The translations under genes and the position numbers were made by a program. Below the pieces are notes generated by a model. The model searched no databases. It worked only from the letters and a program-made list of their open reading frames with translations, and was not told the DNA's origin. Of a stretch of 64,000 bases of DNA, positions 32,191-40,858 are shown piece by piece; within the stretch, counting starts at the first letter, position 1, and every line of letters begins with the position of its first letter. The stretch lies in assembly GCA_024734495.1 (NCBI GenBank), contig JALMQS010000070.1:19207533-19271532 (forward strand), in the 5' to 3' direction. The stretch comes from Forficula auricularia. Its lineage: Eukaryota > Arthropoda > Insecta > Dermaptera > Forficulidae.

Positions 32191-33180
32191 CTCATTTAAG
32201 AGTCGAGGAATAACCATTCTACATTGGATTTTTGACGTTTCGGTTTTATTGGTAACCATTGCTGAAGACATAGAGGAATCGACTTAAAATCAAAAATAGC
32301 CATCGATTCTCATCTAATACTTGAGGAATAACAATTCTACATTAGGTTTTTGACGTTTCGATTATTATTGGTAACCAGTGCTGAAGACATGGAGGAAACG
32401 ACTTAAAATCAAAAATAACGATCGATTCTTATCTAATACTAGAGGAATAACCTTATTGAATTCCATTTTTGATGTTTTGACTATTAATGAAACCTCTACT
32501 GAAAATGTAAAAGAATCAATTAATAAATACAAAAAGACTAATTGCATAAATGTAAACAAACTTAATTTTCATTGAGATTTTCATCTATAAACTAATGTAC
32601 GTTTTAATTAAGAATAATGATCACATCAAGATGAAATTTAGATCGAGAATCAATCGCTACTTTTGATTATAAGTCGATTCCTCATGTCCTCAGCAATGGT
32701 TACTAATAAAAACCGAAACGTCAAAAATCCAATATAGAATGATTATTCCTCAAGTACTAGATGAGAATCAATCGCTATTTTTGGTTTAAAGTCGATTTCT
32801 CTATGTCTTCAGCAATGGTTACTAATAAAAACCGAAACGTCAAAAATCCAATATAGAATGATTATTCCTCAAGTACTAGATGAGAATCAATCGCTATTTT
32901 TGGTTTAAAGTCGATTTCTCTATGTCTTCAGCAATGGTTACTAATAAAAGCCGAAACGTCAAAAATCCAATATAGAATGATTATTCCTCAAGTACTAGAT
33001 GAGAATCAATCGCTATTTTTGGTTTAAAGTCGATTTCTCTATGTCTTCAGCAATGGTTACTAATAAAAACCGAAACGTCAAAAAATCCAATATAGAATGA
33101 TTATTCCTCAAGTACTAGATGAGAATCAATCGCTATTTTTGGTTTAAAATCGATTTCTCTGTCTTCAGCAAAGGTAACGG
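32191..33180. repeat. Inverted arrays of a ~119-bp unit (terminal-repeat-like)
   Basis: Right of about 32600 a 119-120 bp unit is repeated head to tail (caagtactag starts at 32751, 32870, 32989 and 33109, plus a partial unit before). Left of it two or three units lie in inverse orientation (32206, 32321, degenerate at 32440). Each unit contains gguuacuaauaaaaacc followed by GAAACGUC, a stem II-GAAA layout like the hammerhead elements. However, every copy has cuucagcaau where CUGANGA should be. Confidence 0.7.
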
Positions 33181-34037
33181 ATAAGAAAACAACGCAGTTG
33201 CTATGGTTACTCATAAAAATTCCTCCCAAATTTTTAGCATTTCACAGAAGAAGCCTATCCAATTCTTACTTAAGCAAGGCTAAATGAGCTATATTAAAAC
33301 TTTCAAATGAATAAATTTTAAATAATTTAAAAAATTAAAAAAGTACCATCTTACTCTAGAGTAAAGTACTTTAAAATATAATTTTACTAAAAACTTTATT
33401 TAACCTTTTTTGTGGTCCCCAAGGTACTTAATTAGGATATTAAATTTCATCAAAATTGGTTAAGTCATTTTCAAGATATTTAGAAAAAACTAAAAAAGTA
33501 CCGAAATAAAGTACTAATGTTTGTGGGCCGATATGTACCAAAAACTAATCAGCGCTTCATTTTGCTAAACTAATGGTAGGTTTTCAATTTCATTTCAATC
33601 GGTGCAACGGTGTGGAAAAAATCGTGGGCCAAAAAAGCGATAACATACATACATACATCCATACGCACGCACTAAATGAAAAAATCGCACTTTTTGGCCT
33701 CTCGACGAGACCCCATGTAATTTTTGGCAAAACCGTCACGTGCTAATATTCAACCTAATTGAATACTACAATTTGTGACTTTAATTGAGTCCATGGGTTC
33801 CGTAGTCTTTACCTGAGGACCCTTTGAAGCCACGCTTGCCCGAGAGCGATTACAATACTTTACCCATGCTTTGCATTGGATAAAGTAAAAAGTCATCATT
33901 GAAAATTGAAGAAAATTTCTCAAGTATCGTCTAAAAAAAGGTTATTAAATTTTTTGCCGGGGTGGGGGGGGGGGGGGTCGCGACATGAACATATTTCTCA
34001 AATTTGGGTCATAGCTTAAAAAGGTTAAGAACCATTG
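33181..34037. other. Repeat-like intergenic DNA, family not recognised
   Basis: 33520-33760 includes ccgatatgtaccaaaaactaa, acatacatacatacatccat and ggcctctcgacgagacccc, phrases that look like interspersed-repeat sequence. No ORF. A G run lies at 33961-33977. Confidence 0.35.
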
Positions 34038-34045
34038 CTCTAGAG

Positions 34046-35093
34046 CAGTGATTCCAAACCGGTGGTTCGCGAACCCCTGGGGGTTCGCAGTGTTTGCAGA
34101 GGGGGTTCGCGAAAATAATATTGTAATGGCGGATTTTTTAAAACGCCATTAAAATCAAAAGCAAAAAAAAAAACAAAACAAAAACACAAAAATTAAAGAA
34201 CACACCCACTGTAAAACAGATTGTTCGCTGCCTGTTTGTTAGAAATCTATAATAAATTTCAATATTTTCATTTCTTTTTTCCTTATTTGTTTTTCAAAAT
34301 TACTTCATCAATATCAAATTTTATCAACAATTTTATACATTATAATTTATTCCTCTTATTCAAGTAATCAAATACTATTCTCTTTTTATTACCAACATTT
34401 ATTTATATTTAAAACATTTTATCAATGTGATTAGTATCATGTTCTGCTTTATATTTAAAATCATTGGAGCAGTTTTCCCTTCTATGTAATATTTTTTTTA
34501 CAATACAATTGGAAATAAATATCAAATTAAGGCAGTTTACTACAGATTTTAGAATTAGATACTTGGAGAATAGTGTTGTATTAACCGACGTTCATACATA
34601 GGCTTAGCACTTGTAAAGCTTGAGTGATAGTGATACTGTGACTGTCAAGTTCTCGTGTAAATGATTTAATAATTATTAATTTAATTATTATTATAGCTTA
34701 TTTTTATTATGGATCGATGGTTAAAAACGGGTCGTTTAGAAACGAGACATGGTAATCGAGATGATAGTACTGAAAGCTGTAGTGAGGTACCGTTTCACCA
34801 GACGGAAAACAAAGGAAATTATTATAGAAAAGGGAAAACGCGAAAATATGACAGCGACTATCTACAATTGGGTTTTCATTTTACTGGGGATGAGTCGGAA
34901 CCTAAACCACTTTGTATTATATGTAACGAAGTTCTTGCCAACAGCAGTTTAAAAGTTAAAACCATCACTTCTTCGTAGACATATTGAAACAAAACATCCG
35001 ACACACAAAGTCATTAACGACTACATAGGGGGTTCGTCAAATTTTTTCGGACCTTTCTTTTGGTTCATAAGAAAAAAAGGTTAGGAAACACTG
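34046..35093 (+). mobile_element. Non-autonomous hAT element with BED-finger ORF remnant
   Basis: A perfect 8-bp duplication CTCTAGAG (34038-34045, 35094-35101) and TIRs CAGTGATTCCAAACC / ggttaggaaacactg identify a hAT element. From 34709 it encodes MDRWLKTGRLETRHG and, further on, KYDSDYLQLGFHF and CIICNEVLANSSLK: the N-terminus and first half of a BED zinc finger of a ZBED-like transposase. A one-base insertion near 34955 shifts the frame, so the RRHIETKHP half of the finger is out of frame. The rest of the transposase is deleted. A second copy with the same lesion is at 62992 onward. Confidence 0.88.
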
Positions 35094-35139
35094 CTCTAGA
35101 GAATGCTTCTAAAGATAGTGCGGATTCAAGTTCGACTCG

Positions 35140-35245
35140 CTCCAAATATTTGACCGCCTATAATCTGATCCCTACACAAATTTACACAAACGAACACTCA
35201 ATGGCCAAAATGGGCTATAGTTCCACGAAGCCATTAAAAAAATAA
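35140..35245 (+). repeat. SINE body fragment
   Basis: Same body as 26775-26872 (accgcctataatctgatccc ... aatggccaaaatgggctata) with an A-rich tail at 35234. Confidence 0.5.
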
Positions 35246-35770
35246 GCAGACGTGTTCTGATGTGGCCATCCAATTGACTTTACCATACAACTTAGCCTCT
35301 CACTTATATTTAATATTTAATAAAATTATTTATAATCATGTAGGGGGGGGGGTTAGTTTTTGTATTTTTAGACTCCTGGGGTCCCACTGACTATGTATAC
35401 AAAATTTGGTTGAGTTTGGTACAAGGGCCTATATTTTCATTTTTTGACCCTACACCTCCCCATTTTGGGCGGTTAGTTTTTGCATTTTTAGACTCCTGGG
35501 GTCCCACTGATTATGTATACAACATTTGGTTGAGTTTGGTAAATGGCCAAGATTTTCATTTTTGACCCCCCCCCCCATTTTTGGCGGTTAGTTTTTGCAT
35601 TTTTAGACTTCCGAGGTCCCACTGATTATGTTTACAAAATTTGGTTGAGTTTGGTACAAGGGCATAGGTATATTTTTTATTTCTAATCTCCCCTCCACTC
35701 CCCTTAATTTTGGGTCGATATGCACCAAAATCTAATCAGGTCATAATCTCAATGGACCAAAACTAGTTGC
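35246..35770 (+). repeat. G/C-run interspersed repeat
   Basis: Left block followed by three ~115-bp units, each ending in a G or C run (35341, 35450, 35563). The ORFs here are repeat artefacts. Confidence 0.6.
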
Positions 35771-35957
35771 CGCGGGCCGCAGGTTGGACAAGCCTGCTCT
35801 TAAATTTCATGATTTGGTAGGTGTACCTTGAACACAAGAAGTTTGCGGAACACTGCCTTAGACTACGCCTAGGACAACAAGTCGATCGCGACACACTTTT
35901 AAAATAAAAAGTAGATCTTATATACAGAAAAGTTGGCCACCCCTGCTTTATATTATA

Positions 35958-37013
35958 CTAGCTGCTCTTATATACTCTTGCTAGCCAGGGGGCACTCCCC
36001 CTGGACGCCCAACCCACGAACCCCACCCTCACCCCGCACTCCTACCCACCACACCCCCCGAAACCCACACAGCACCCCCCAACCCCCGGACCATGCGCAA
36101 CCCCCACACCACCACCCCAACACTCCATCCGCACCCTAACCCACGAATCACACCCTCACCCCCACTCCCCCGAAACCCCACCAGCACCCCCGCACCATGC
36201 AACTGTGCCCAACGCCCGCCTCCAGACCACCACCCGCACCTCAGACCCCACCCCACCCCCGCTACGCCCCCTGCAGCCCCACCATACTTCGCCTCACTCC
36301 CTCACTCCACCCCGCGCACCCCATGCCCTAACCCATCCCCACTCCATTACACCCCCGCACCCACTCTCAGCACCCAGTTTTTGCATTTCTAGCCTTCTAG
36401 TGACCCACAGATTATGTATACAAAATTTGGTTGAGTTTGGTCCAAGAGAAAGAATTTTCATTTTTTGACCCTCCCCCCATTTTGGGTGGTTAGTTTTTGC
36501 AATTCTAGCTCTCTAGTGCCCCAGAGATTATGTATACAAAATTTGGTTGAGTTTGCTCTAAGGACAAGAATTTACATTTTTTCACCCTCCCCCTTTTTGG
36601 GTGGGTTTTTGGGGATATTTTTTTAAACAAAAGTTGTCCGAAATCACGTCCCCTACAACTTTGTTTATCATAAAATTTGCCGTAGGGTTAATAGTTTAGG
36701 AGTTATTTGATAATTTTCATTCGTGCGCCCCCCCCCCCTTCCCCCAAACCCCCTCCTGGGGTCAAAATATCAAAACGTTATATAGCTAAAAACGTAAGTT
36801 AGAAGACATCTGATGTAAATATGAAATTTCATAATAATCCCTTCAGCCGTTTTTACGTGAATCGTGAGCAACTTTTCGGAAACCACTGAAACAGACAGAC
36901 AGGAATTTTGTTGAGGGTGTTTTCGTTCATAACTTTGCTTGAAACGTGTGCAACCAAAATTTGGCGTGATTTGGAGCAATGTACAGACAAAACCTTAATT
37001 TTATATATATAGA
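35958..37013 (-). mobile_element. Non-autonomous Helitron
   Basis: On the minus strand the element starts A|TCTATATATATAAAATTAAG at 37013 and ends CTAG|T at 35958, the 5'-TC...CTRR-3' structure of Helitrons inserted between A and T. A strong hairpin (CCAGGGGG/CCCCCTGG) lies 23 nt before the end. The interior holds a C-rich block (35985-36370) and G-run units. There is no Rep/helicase ORF, so it is non-autonomous. Its 5' end lies about 300 bp upstream of the SDHAF3 start codon. Confidence 0.7.
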
Positions 37014-37309
37014 TAATGATGGTAGCACCACAGAAAACAGCGTCACCCACCAGGGAAAATTTCCTGAACGCCACTAGATGAAAATTGAAAATATAAGCAT
37101 TTTGGGACAAGAAAGAACTTTCTACATGCATCTATTCTCGCTTTATTTTCTCTTGGTACACAGGGGTAAATTATTTGTAAATGATTTTCGCATTTTAAAT
37201 ATTTCTAAACAGATTAGGCAAAAAATAAATTGAAAATAAAATTTTGAGTGAATACAATAAGCTGCGTCCATTTAAGGGAAATTAATTTTAGTAGAGTACC
37301 TAATCGAAA
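37014..37309 (+). promoter_or_regulatory. Probable SDHAF3 promoter/5' UTR region
   Basis: The only unique DNA between the Helitron and the SDHAF3 start codon. No clear core promoter motif could be singled out. Assignment is by position. Confidence 0.3.
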
Positions 37310-37483
37310 ATGGAACTGAATCATGTGCAACGTGTTCGCTTCTTATATAAAACAATATTGCGAATACATCGCGGTTTACCAGAAGATATTCGAACTTTAG
37401 GAAATTCTTATGTTAGAGATGAATTTAAAAGGCATAAAAATTGTAATCAACAAGAAGCTCAAGTATTTATGACAGGCTGGATG
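37310..37483 (+). CDS. SDHAF3: SDHAF3/ACN9, exon 1
   Basis: ATG at 37310 starts MELNHVQRVRFLYKTILRIH, then GLPEDIRTLGNSYVRDEFKR and EAQVFMTGW, ending at ATG|GTAAGT after 58 codons. This is the LYR-family (Complex1_LYR-like) protein SDHAF3/ACN9/Sdh7: the VRxLYKxxLxxHR and YVRDEFKRHK segments are its signature. It acts in the mitochondrial matrix during maturation of succinate dehydrogenase (complex II), protecting the iron-sulfur subunit. The whole protein is 108 residues over two exons, close to the family size. There is no cleavable presequence in the usual sense; the N-terminus is short and basic. Confidence 0.93.
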
Positions 37484-37542
37484 GTAAGTAGCAAGGAATG
37501 TTATTTATTAAGGTTAAGATTTCAAGAACATTTGTTTTTTAG

Positions 37543-37695
37543 GAATATGTAATAAATTTAAGTAAACAATTAGGACTTAAAGGACCTAAAACTGGTGGAA
37601 AAATTGGATTAAATCTCAAATCAGAAGAATTGGATCGATTTTCTGAAGAACAATTATATCAATTATATGATCTCATGTTAGCAGCCAAGAAATAA
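37543..37695 (+). CDS. SDHAF3: SDHAF3/ACN9, exon 2
   Basis: Follows a 59-nt intron (gtaagt...tttag). Fifty codons continue EYVINLSKQLGLKGPKTGGK and end EEQLYQLYDLMLAAKK with TAA at 37693-37695. The EQLxQLxxLMxEA-type C-terminus is characteristic. The frame is intact and phase 0, so the gene appears functional. Confidence 0.92.
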   Translation, partial: EYVINLSKQLGLKGPKTGGKIGLNLKSEELDRFSEEQLYQLYDLMLAAKK

Positions 37696-38213
37696 TGTTA
37701 TTACTTAATTTATTAAGAATTGTAATAAGTTAATTTAATTATAATTATAAATGTGTATTTTTTCTTTTTTTTTAATAAAAAAGATTTTATTATAAAAGAT
37801 AATGAAATTAGTCACAATTCATTTTTTACCCAGTTCAACAAGGTTTTATTTTATTTATCATCTATTATTCCAAATCATTTAAAACTTGTTATTCTGTTTT
37901 AGATAATTAATTTTTTTAATTTCTAAAATTTAATGATAAATTAATTAATCTTTTAATATTTACAATCAATGAGTAAAATTAGCAACTATTGTAACCAAAA
38001 GTTCTTCATTTTTGGTTCAGACTGTACCCTCTGAACGTTGGAAATTTGATTTGAAAATCCGTTATAAACTACTTTTTACTTAGAACGATTACCTCTTATT
38101 CATTCTGAGATCTTTACAATTCTATGATAATATTATATTTTATTTTTAGTTTTTTTTAATTTTTACTAAATAAATATTTGTATATTGTGATTGCTAAAAT
38201 AATACTCTAGAAA
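37696..38213 (+). promoter_or_regulatory. SDHAF3-KIF11 intergenic spacer
   Basis: 518 bp containing the SDHAF3 3' UTR (aataaa at about 37775) and presumably the KIF11 promoter. AT-rich; no specific motif is supported. Confidence 0.35.
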
Positions 38214-38266
38214 ATGGCTTCAAAAATGACTGGAACACAGCATATTCAAGTATCAGTTCGTTTAAG
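38214..38266 (+). CDS. KIF11: Kinesin-5 (KIF11/Eg5/Klp61F), exon 1
   Basis: First coding exon, MASKMTGTQHIQVSVRLR, donor AG|GTATTT. The gene continues through exons at 38338, 47441, 48591, 50843, 51149, 54180, 54383, 54551, 56025 and 60492, 991 codons up to 61091 (human KIF11 is about 1,056). Kinesin-5 is a plus-end-directed bipolar homotetramer that slides antiparallel spindle microtubules apart and is needed for bipolar spindles. Order in the protein: N-terminal motor, neck linker, long coiled-coil stalk, C-terminal tail with a BimC box. IQVxVRxRPLN is the first beta-strand of the motor. The ATG chosen is the first in frame after the upstream stop-rich DNA; the cover strand before the motor is short, as in other insects. 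Confidence 0.92.
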
Positions 38267-38337
38267 GTATTTATTTTTTTATATTTTCCACTTCATCACA
38301 TAATCATTATCATATCATATTATTTTTTTATTTCTAG

Positions 38338-38482
38338 ACCTTTAAATGACAGAGAAAAAAAAGATCAAGCGCATTCCACTATTTCTGTGGAAAATAAGGA
38401 AGTTATTGTAAAAGATTATCCTTTGGAGAATTTAACAAAAAAATATACCTTTGATAAAGTTTTTGGACCAGATTCAAAACAG
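38338..38482 (+). CDS. KIF11: KIF11 exon 2 (motor)
   Basis: After a 71-nt intron. Encodes RPLNDREKKDQAHSTISVEN and KKYTFDKVFGPDSKQ, ending CAG|GTAGAT in phase 0. The YTFDxVFGPxSKQ motif precedes the P-loop region in kinesin-5. The next exon starts directly with the following conserved residues (VEIYKA), although it is 9 kb away. Confidence 0.92.
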
Positions 38483-38802
38483 GTAGATTTTATATTTATA
38501 TTCTTTAAATATTAATCAAATCAAAATTATTTTCTATTGAAGACAGCATTTTAGAGCAATAAAAGTTTTCTTTTCTGTAGTGAAAACGTCATTTTGTGTA
38601 GAAATGAATAAATCAAATATATGTTTTAAAATTTTATATTTATTATTCAAAAAAATGTATTCATATTTACAATAAAACAAACATTTTGATTCATAATTTG
38701 AGACAATTATGACGGTGATTGTCTAAAATGTCTTTAGACAGCTAACTCACGTTCTAAGGTAAACGCTCGAGTAATGGGCCATGCTCCTATAATGGGCCAC
38801 CC

Positions 38803-39497
38803 GAGGGGTGAACCGCGATTGGAATTAGGTATACACGTTTTTGGAATTCATTAGATAATGCCCCTTCATCTATTGTCTTCTACTTAGAAATGAAAGTGGA
38901 AGTAGGTGCTTGGCAGGTTCATTTTCAAACTATTCAGCACATTTCACCCCAAATACATATACAACATGTTCACTTTCAAATCATTCATCCATAATCGGGT
39001 ATTAAGAGCTGACGGCAGACTAATCCATATTCTAAATCATCGTACTGAGATCGCCACCAGATCCTTTGTCGTCAGTTCGGCTCGGTTGCGGAATACATTG
39101 CCATTACAACATCATCTTTTCATCGCTCACTCAGGGTGCATCTTCTCGGGGCGGCTGGGTTGGAGTAATGTGTCACTGGACTATTCGCCTGCTTGTGCTG
39201 ACTCTGGGTTGGGAGAGTCTTGCTCGTTTAAACCTATTTATACCTGTATTCTTTCTGTTTATCATTTAAATCTTACTATATATCTGTATATCTGAATTCT
39301 TTCTGTTTCTCATTTAAATGTTACTATATGTATGTATTCTTTCTTTTTGCTCATTTAAATATTATATATGTTCTGTTTGCTTACTTAAATGTTACTATAT
39401 TTCTGTTTCTGCTCTACGAGGTGGCCACCTCAGACCATTGTTTTAAATAAAGAAATAAATAGGTGTACCCGATATTAGGTCGCGGTTCACCCCTCGG
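38803..39497. mobile_element. TIR element, CGAGGGGTGAACCGCGA family, split by a LINE fragment
   Basis: The same ends as 16518-16661, with the 8-bp duplication GGGCCACC on both sides. The 144-bp element is interrupted after taggtg by a LINE 3' fragment, and taggtg is repeated on the other side of it. Confidence 0.75.
38921..39463 (+). pseudogene. 5'-truncated LINE, ORF2 C-terminus plus 3' UTR
   Basis: Encodes HNRVLRADGRLIHILNHRTE, then TRSFVVSSARLRNTLPL, the end of a Jockey/CR1-like ORF2 (…FxxxxxxLWNxLP). The UTR contains repeated tttctgtttctcatttaaat-type phrases and a short A-rich tail (aaataaagaaataaa). It lies inside the TIR element with the short duplication taggtg. Confidence 0.65.
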
Positions 39498-39504
39498 GGC
39501 CACC

Positions 39505-39658
39505 CCTTTAAAATGTTGAGAAATGAAGGTTCTTGTGTTGCCTAGAGCAGTGGAAGGGATACCGGTCATTGACTACTTCCTGCTAGGATACCTTAGCACT
39601 GGAAACCTGATGGACCCAAATCAGTCTGGATTTCGCCCTCGGCATAGTACTCAGACTG
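39505..39658 (+). pseudogene. LINE ORF2 fragment A (reverse transcriptase start of the nested host LINE)
   Basis: Encodes NLMDPNQSGFRPRHSTQT, the RT motif region just before the DDI segment found at 40073. The two are separated by a 400-bp PLE-type insertion; the host sequence TAGTACTCAGACTG is duplicated at 39645-39658 and 40059-40072. 5'-truncated. Confidence 0.8.
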
Positions 39659-39667
39659 TTTTACTTA

Positions 39668-39808
39668 GGGCCAGTTGTATGTCGGTTGTTAAACTCTTTT
39701 TAAACGTTTACAAAGGGTACACCTTGTGCCGGGTGGGATGGCCAATCAGATGAAAGTGCCTGTCAAAAACGTTTAAAAAGAGTTTACCAACCGACATACA
39801 ACTGGCCC
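39668..39808. mobile_element. TIR element, GGGCCAGTTGTATGTCGGTT family
   Basis: A 141-bp copy flanked by TTA (39665-39667, 39809-39811), nested in the PLE-type insertion. Confidence 0.8.
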
Positions 39809-39978
39809 TTAAGGAAACTGGTGTAGGTTTTAGGTGAAACATGATATTAATTAATAAAGTAAAGGGAGTGTAGTTTCACAGTGAATGAAATAAAACTCAA
39901 AGAGGTTTATACAAACTCAATATGTTTCGGATTATTAGACATCATCAGGAGTTTACAGATTAAAAACGTTGTAAACTC

Positions 39979-40003
39979 CTGATGATGGACTAATAATCCG
40001 AAA
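39979..40003 (+). ncRNA. Hammerhead-ribozyme-like core, family 4
   Basis: The most canonical box in the window, CUGAUGA, then U, stem II GGA/UCC, GAAA. AAACUC directly before the core pairs with GAGUUU a few bases after GAAA (six pairs, helix I). The inverted partner at 39925-39948 (minus) keeps CUGAUGA but has a damaged stem II. Confidence 0.6.
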
Positions 40004-40072
40004 TATATTGAGTTTTATATCATTCACTGTGAAACTACACTCCCTTTACTTGATTAATTAGTACTCAGACTG

Positions 40073-40816
40073 CACTATTAAAAGTGAGCGATGACATTCA
40101 ACTTGCTATTGACCAGAGACGAATAACTATCTTGGTTTTGTTTGATTTTAGTAGAGCCTTTGATCGTGTAAATCATGTTCTACTTATCGAAAGAGTTCAG
40201 GAGTTAAATTTTTCGGCTTCTGTTCTTGATTGGTTTGCTTCCTATCTGTCCCAGAGGAGTCAGATGCTCATGAGGGATGGCGTAAGATTCTCTGGATCTC
40301 TACCTGTCGGGTCTGGGATGCCCCAGGGATCAGCCCTTGGCCCATTGCTGTTTGCTTTTTATATCTCTGATATTGGTCAGCATATTGCTTTTTCAAACTA
40401 TCATGTTTTTGCTGATGATCTTCAAATATACTTGTCATGCAAGCCTGACGAGATTGATTCTGCCACTTCCAAAATTAACTCTGACATAAATACTATCTGT
40501 CGATGGGCTGAGGGTCGAAATTTGAATGGCAATCATGTTTGACAGCAGAGTTTATCTGAACAGTATTGCCATGTTTCCATCTCTCTTCTTGTATGACAGT
40601 GTCATTGAGTTTTCAGATAGTGTAAAAAACTTGGGTGTAAAGTTTGATCAAACTCTCTCATGGAGGGACAGGTTACCATATCAAATAAAGTATATAAATC
40701 CCTTTCAATTTAAAAAATCCAAGGATTGTCTGCCCGTATCAATCAGAAAACCTCTGATAAATTCTTTGGTTGCTTCTCTGATCGACTTCTGTTACTATGT
40801 ATATAATAGTTTAAAT
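40073..40816 (+). pseudogene. LINE ORF2 fragment B (reverse transcriptase)
   Basis: Continues fragment A: DDIQLAIDQRRITILVLFDF, AFDRVNHVLLIERVQEL, GMPQGSALGPLLFAFY, then the catalytic HVFADDLQIYL. A frame change near 40530 leads into the thumb region (VKNLGVKFDQTLSW, KPLINSLVASLIDFCYYVYN). It is cut at 40816 by the second PLE insertion; the frame resumes at 45937. RT type is Jockey/CR1-like. Confidence 0.85.
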
Positions 40817-40858
40817 TTTTCGTTAAATTGAAGGGTTGGTTTTGTCACAAATATAATA

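Larger units (their letters stand above)
39659..40058. mobile_element. Palindromic hammerhead element, family 4, inserted in LINE
   Basis: The arms from aaagtaaagggagtgtagtt (left) and its inverse (right) surround two inverted cores. A 14-bp direct repeat TAGTACTCAGACTG of the host LINE flanks the insertion. The extra left tail 39659-39840 contains a nested MITE. No coding sequence. Confidence 0.8.

Noticed and set aside
32378..32575. Short ORFs in the 32 kb repeat
   Set aside because: Open on both strands within the inverted 119-bp units; no protein features.
32191..33180. CRISPR-like array of regular repeats
   Set aside because: The 119-bp unit is repeated as a whole without unique spacers, has an inverted half, and the window is eukaryotic.
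35933..36468. Proline/threonine-rich ORFs
   Set aside because: Same cause: the C-rich interior of the Helitron at 35958-37013.
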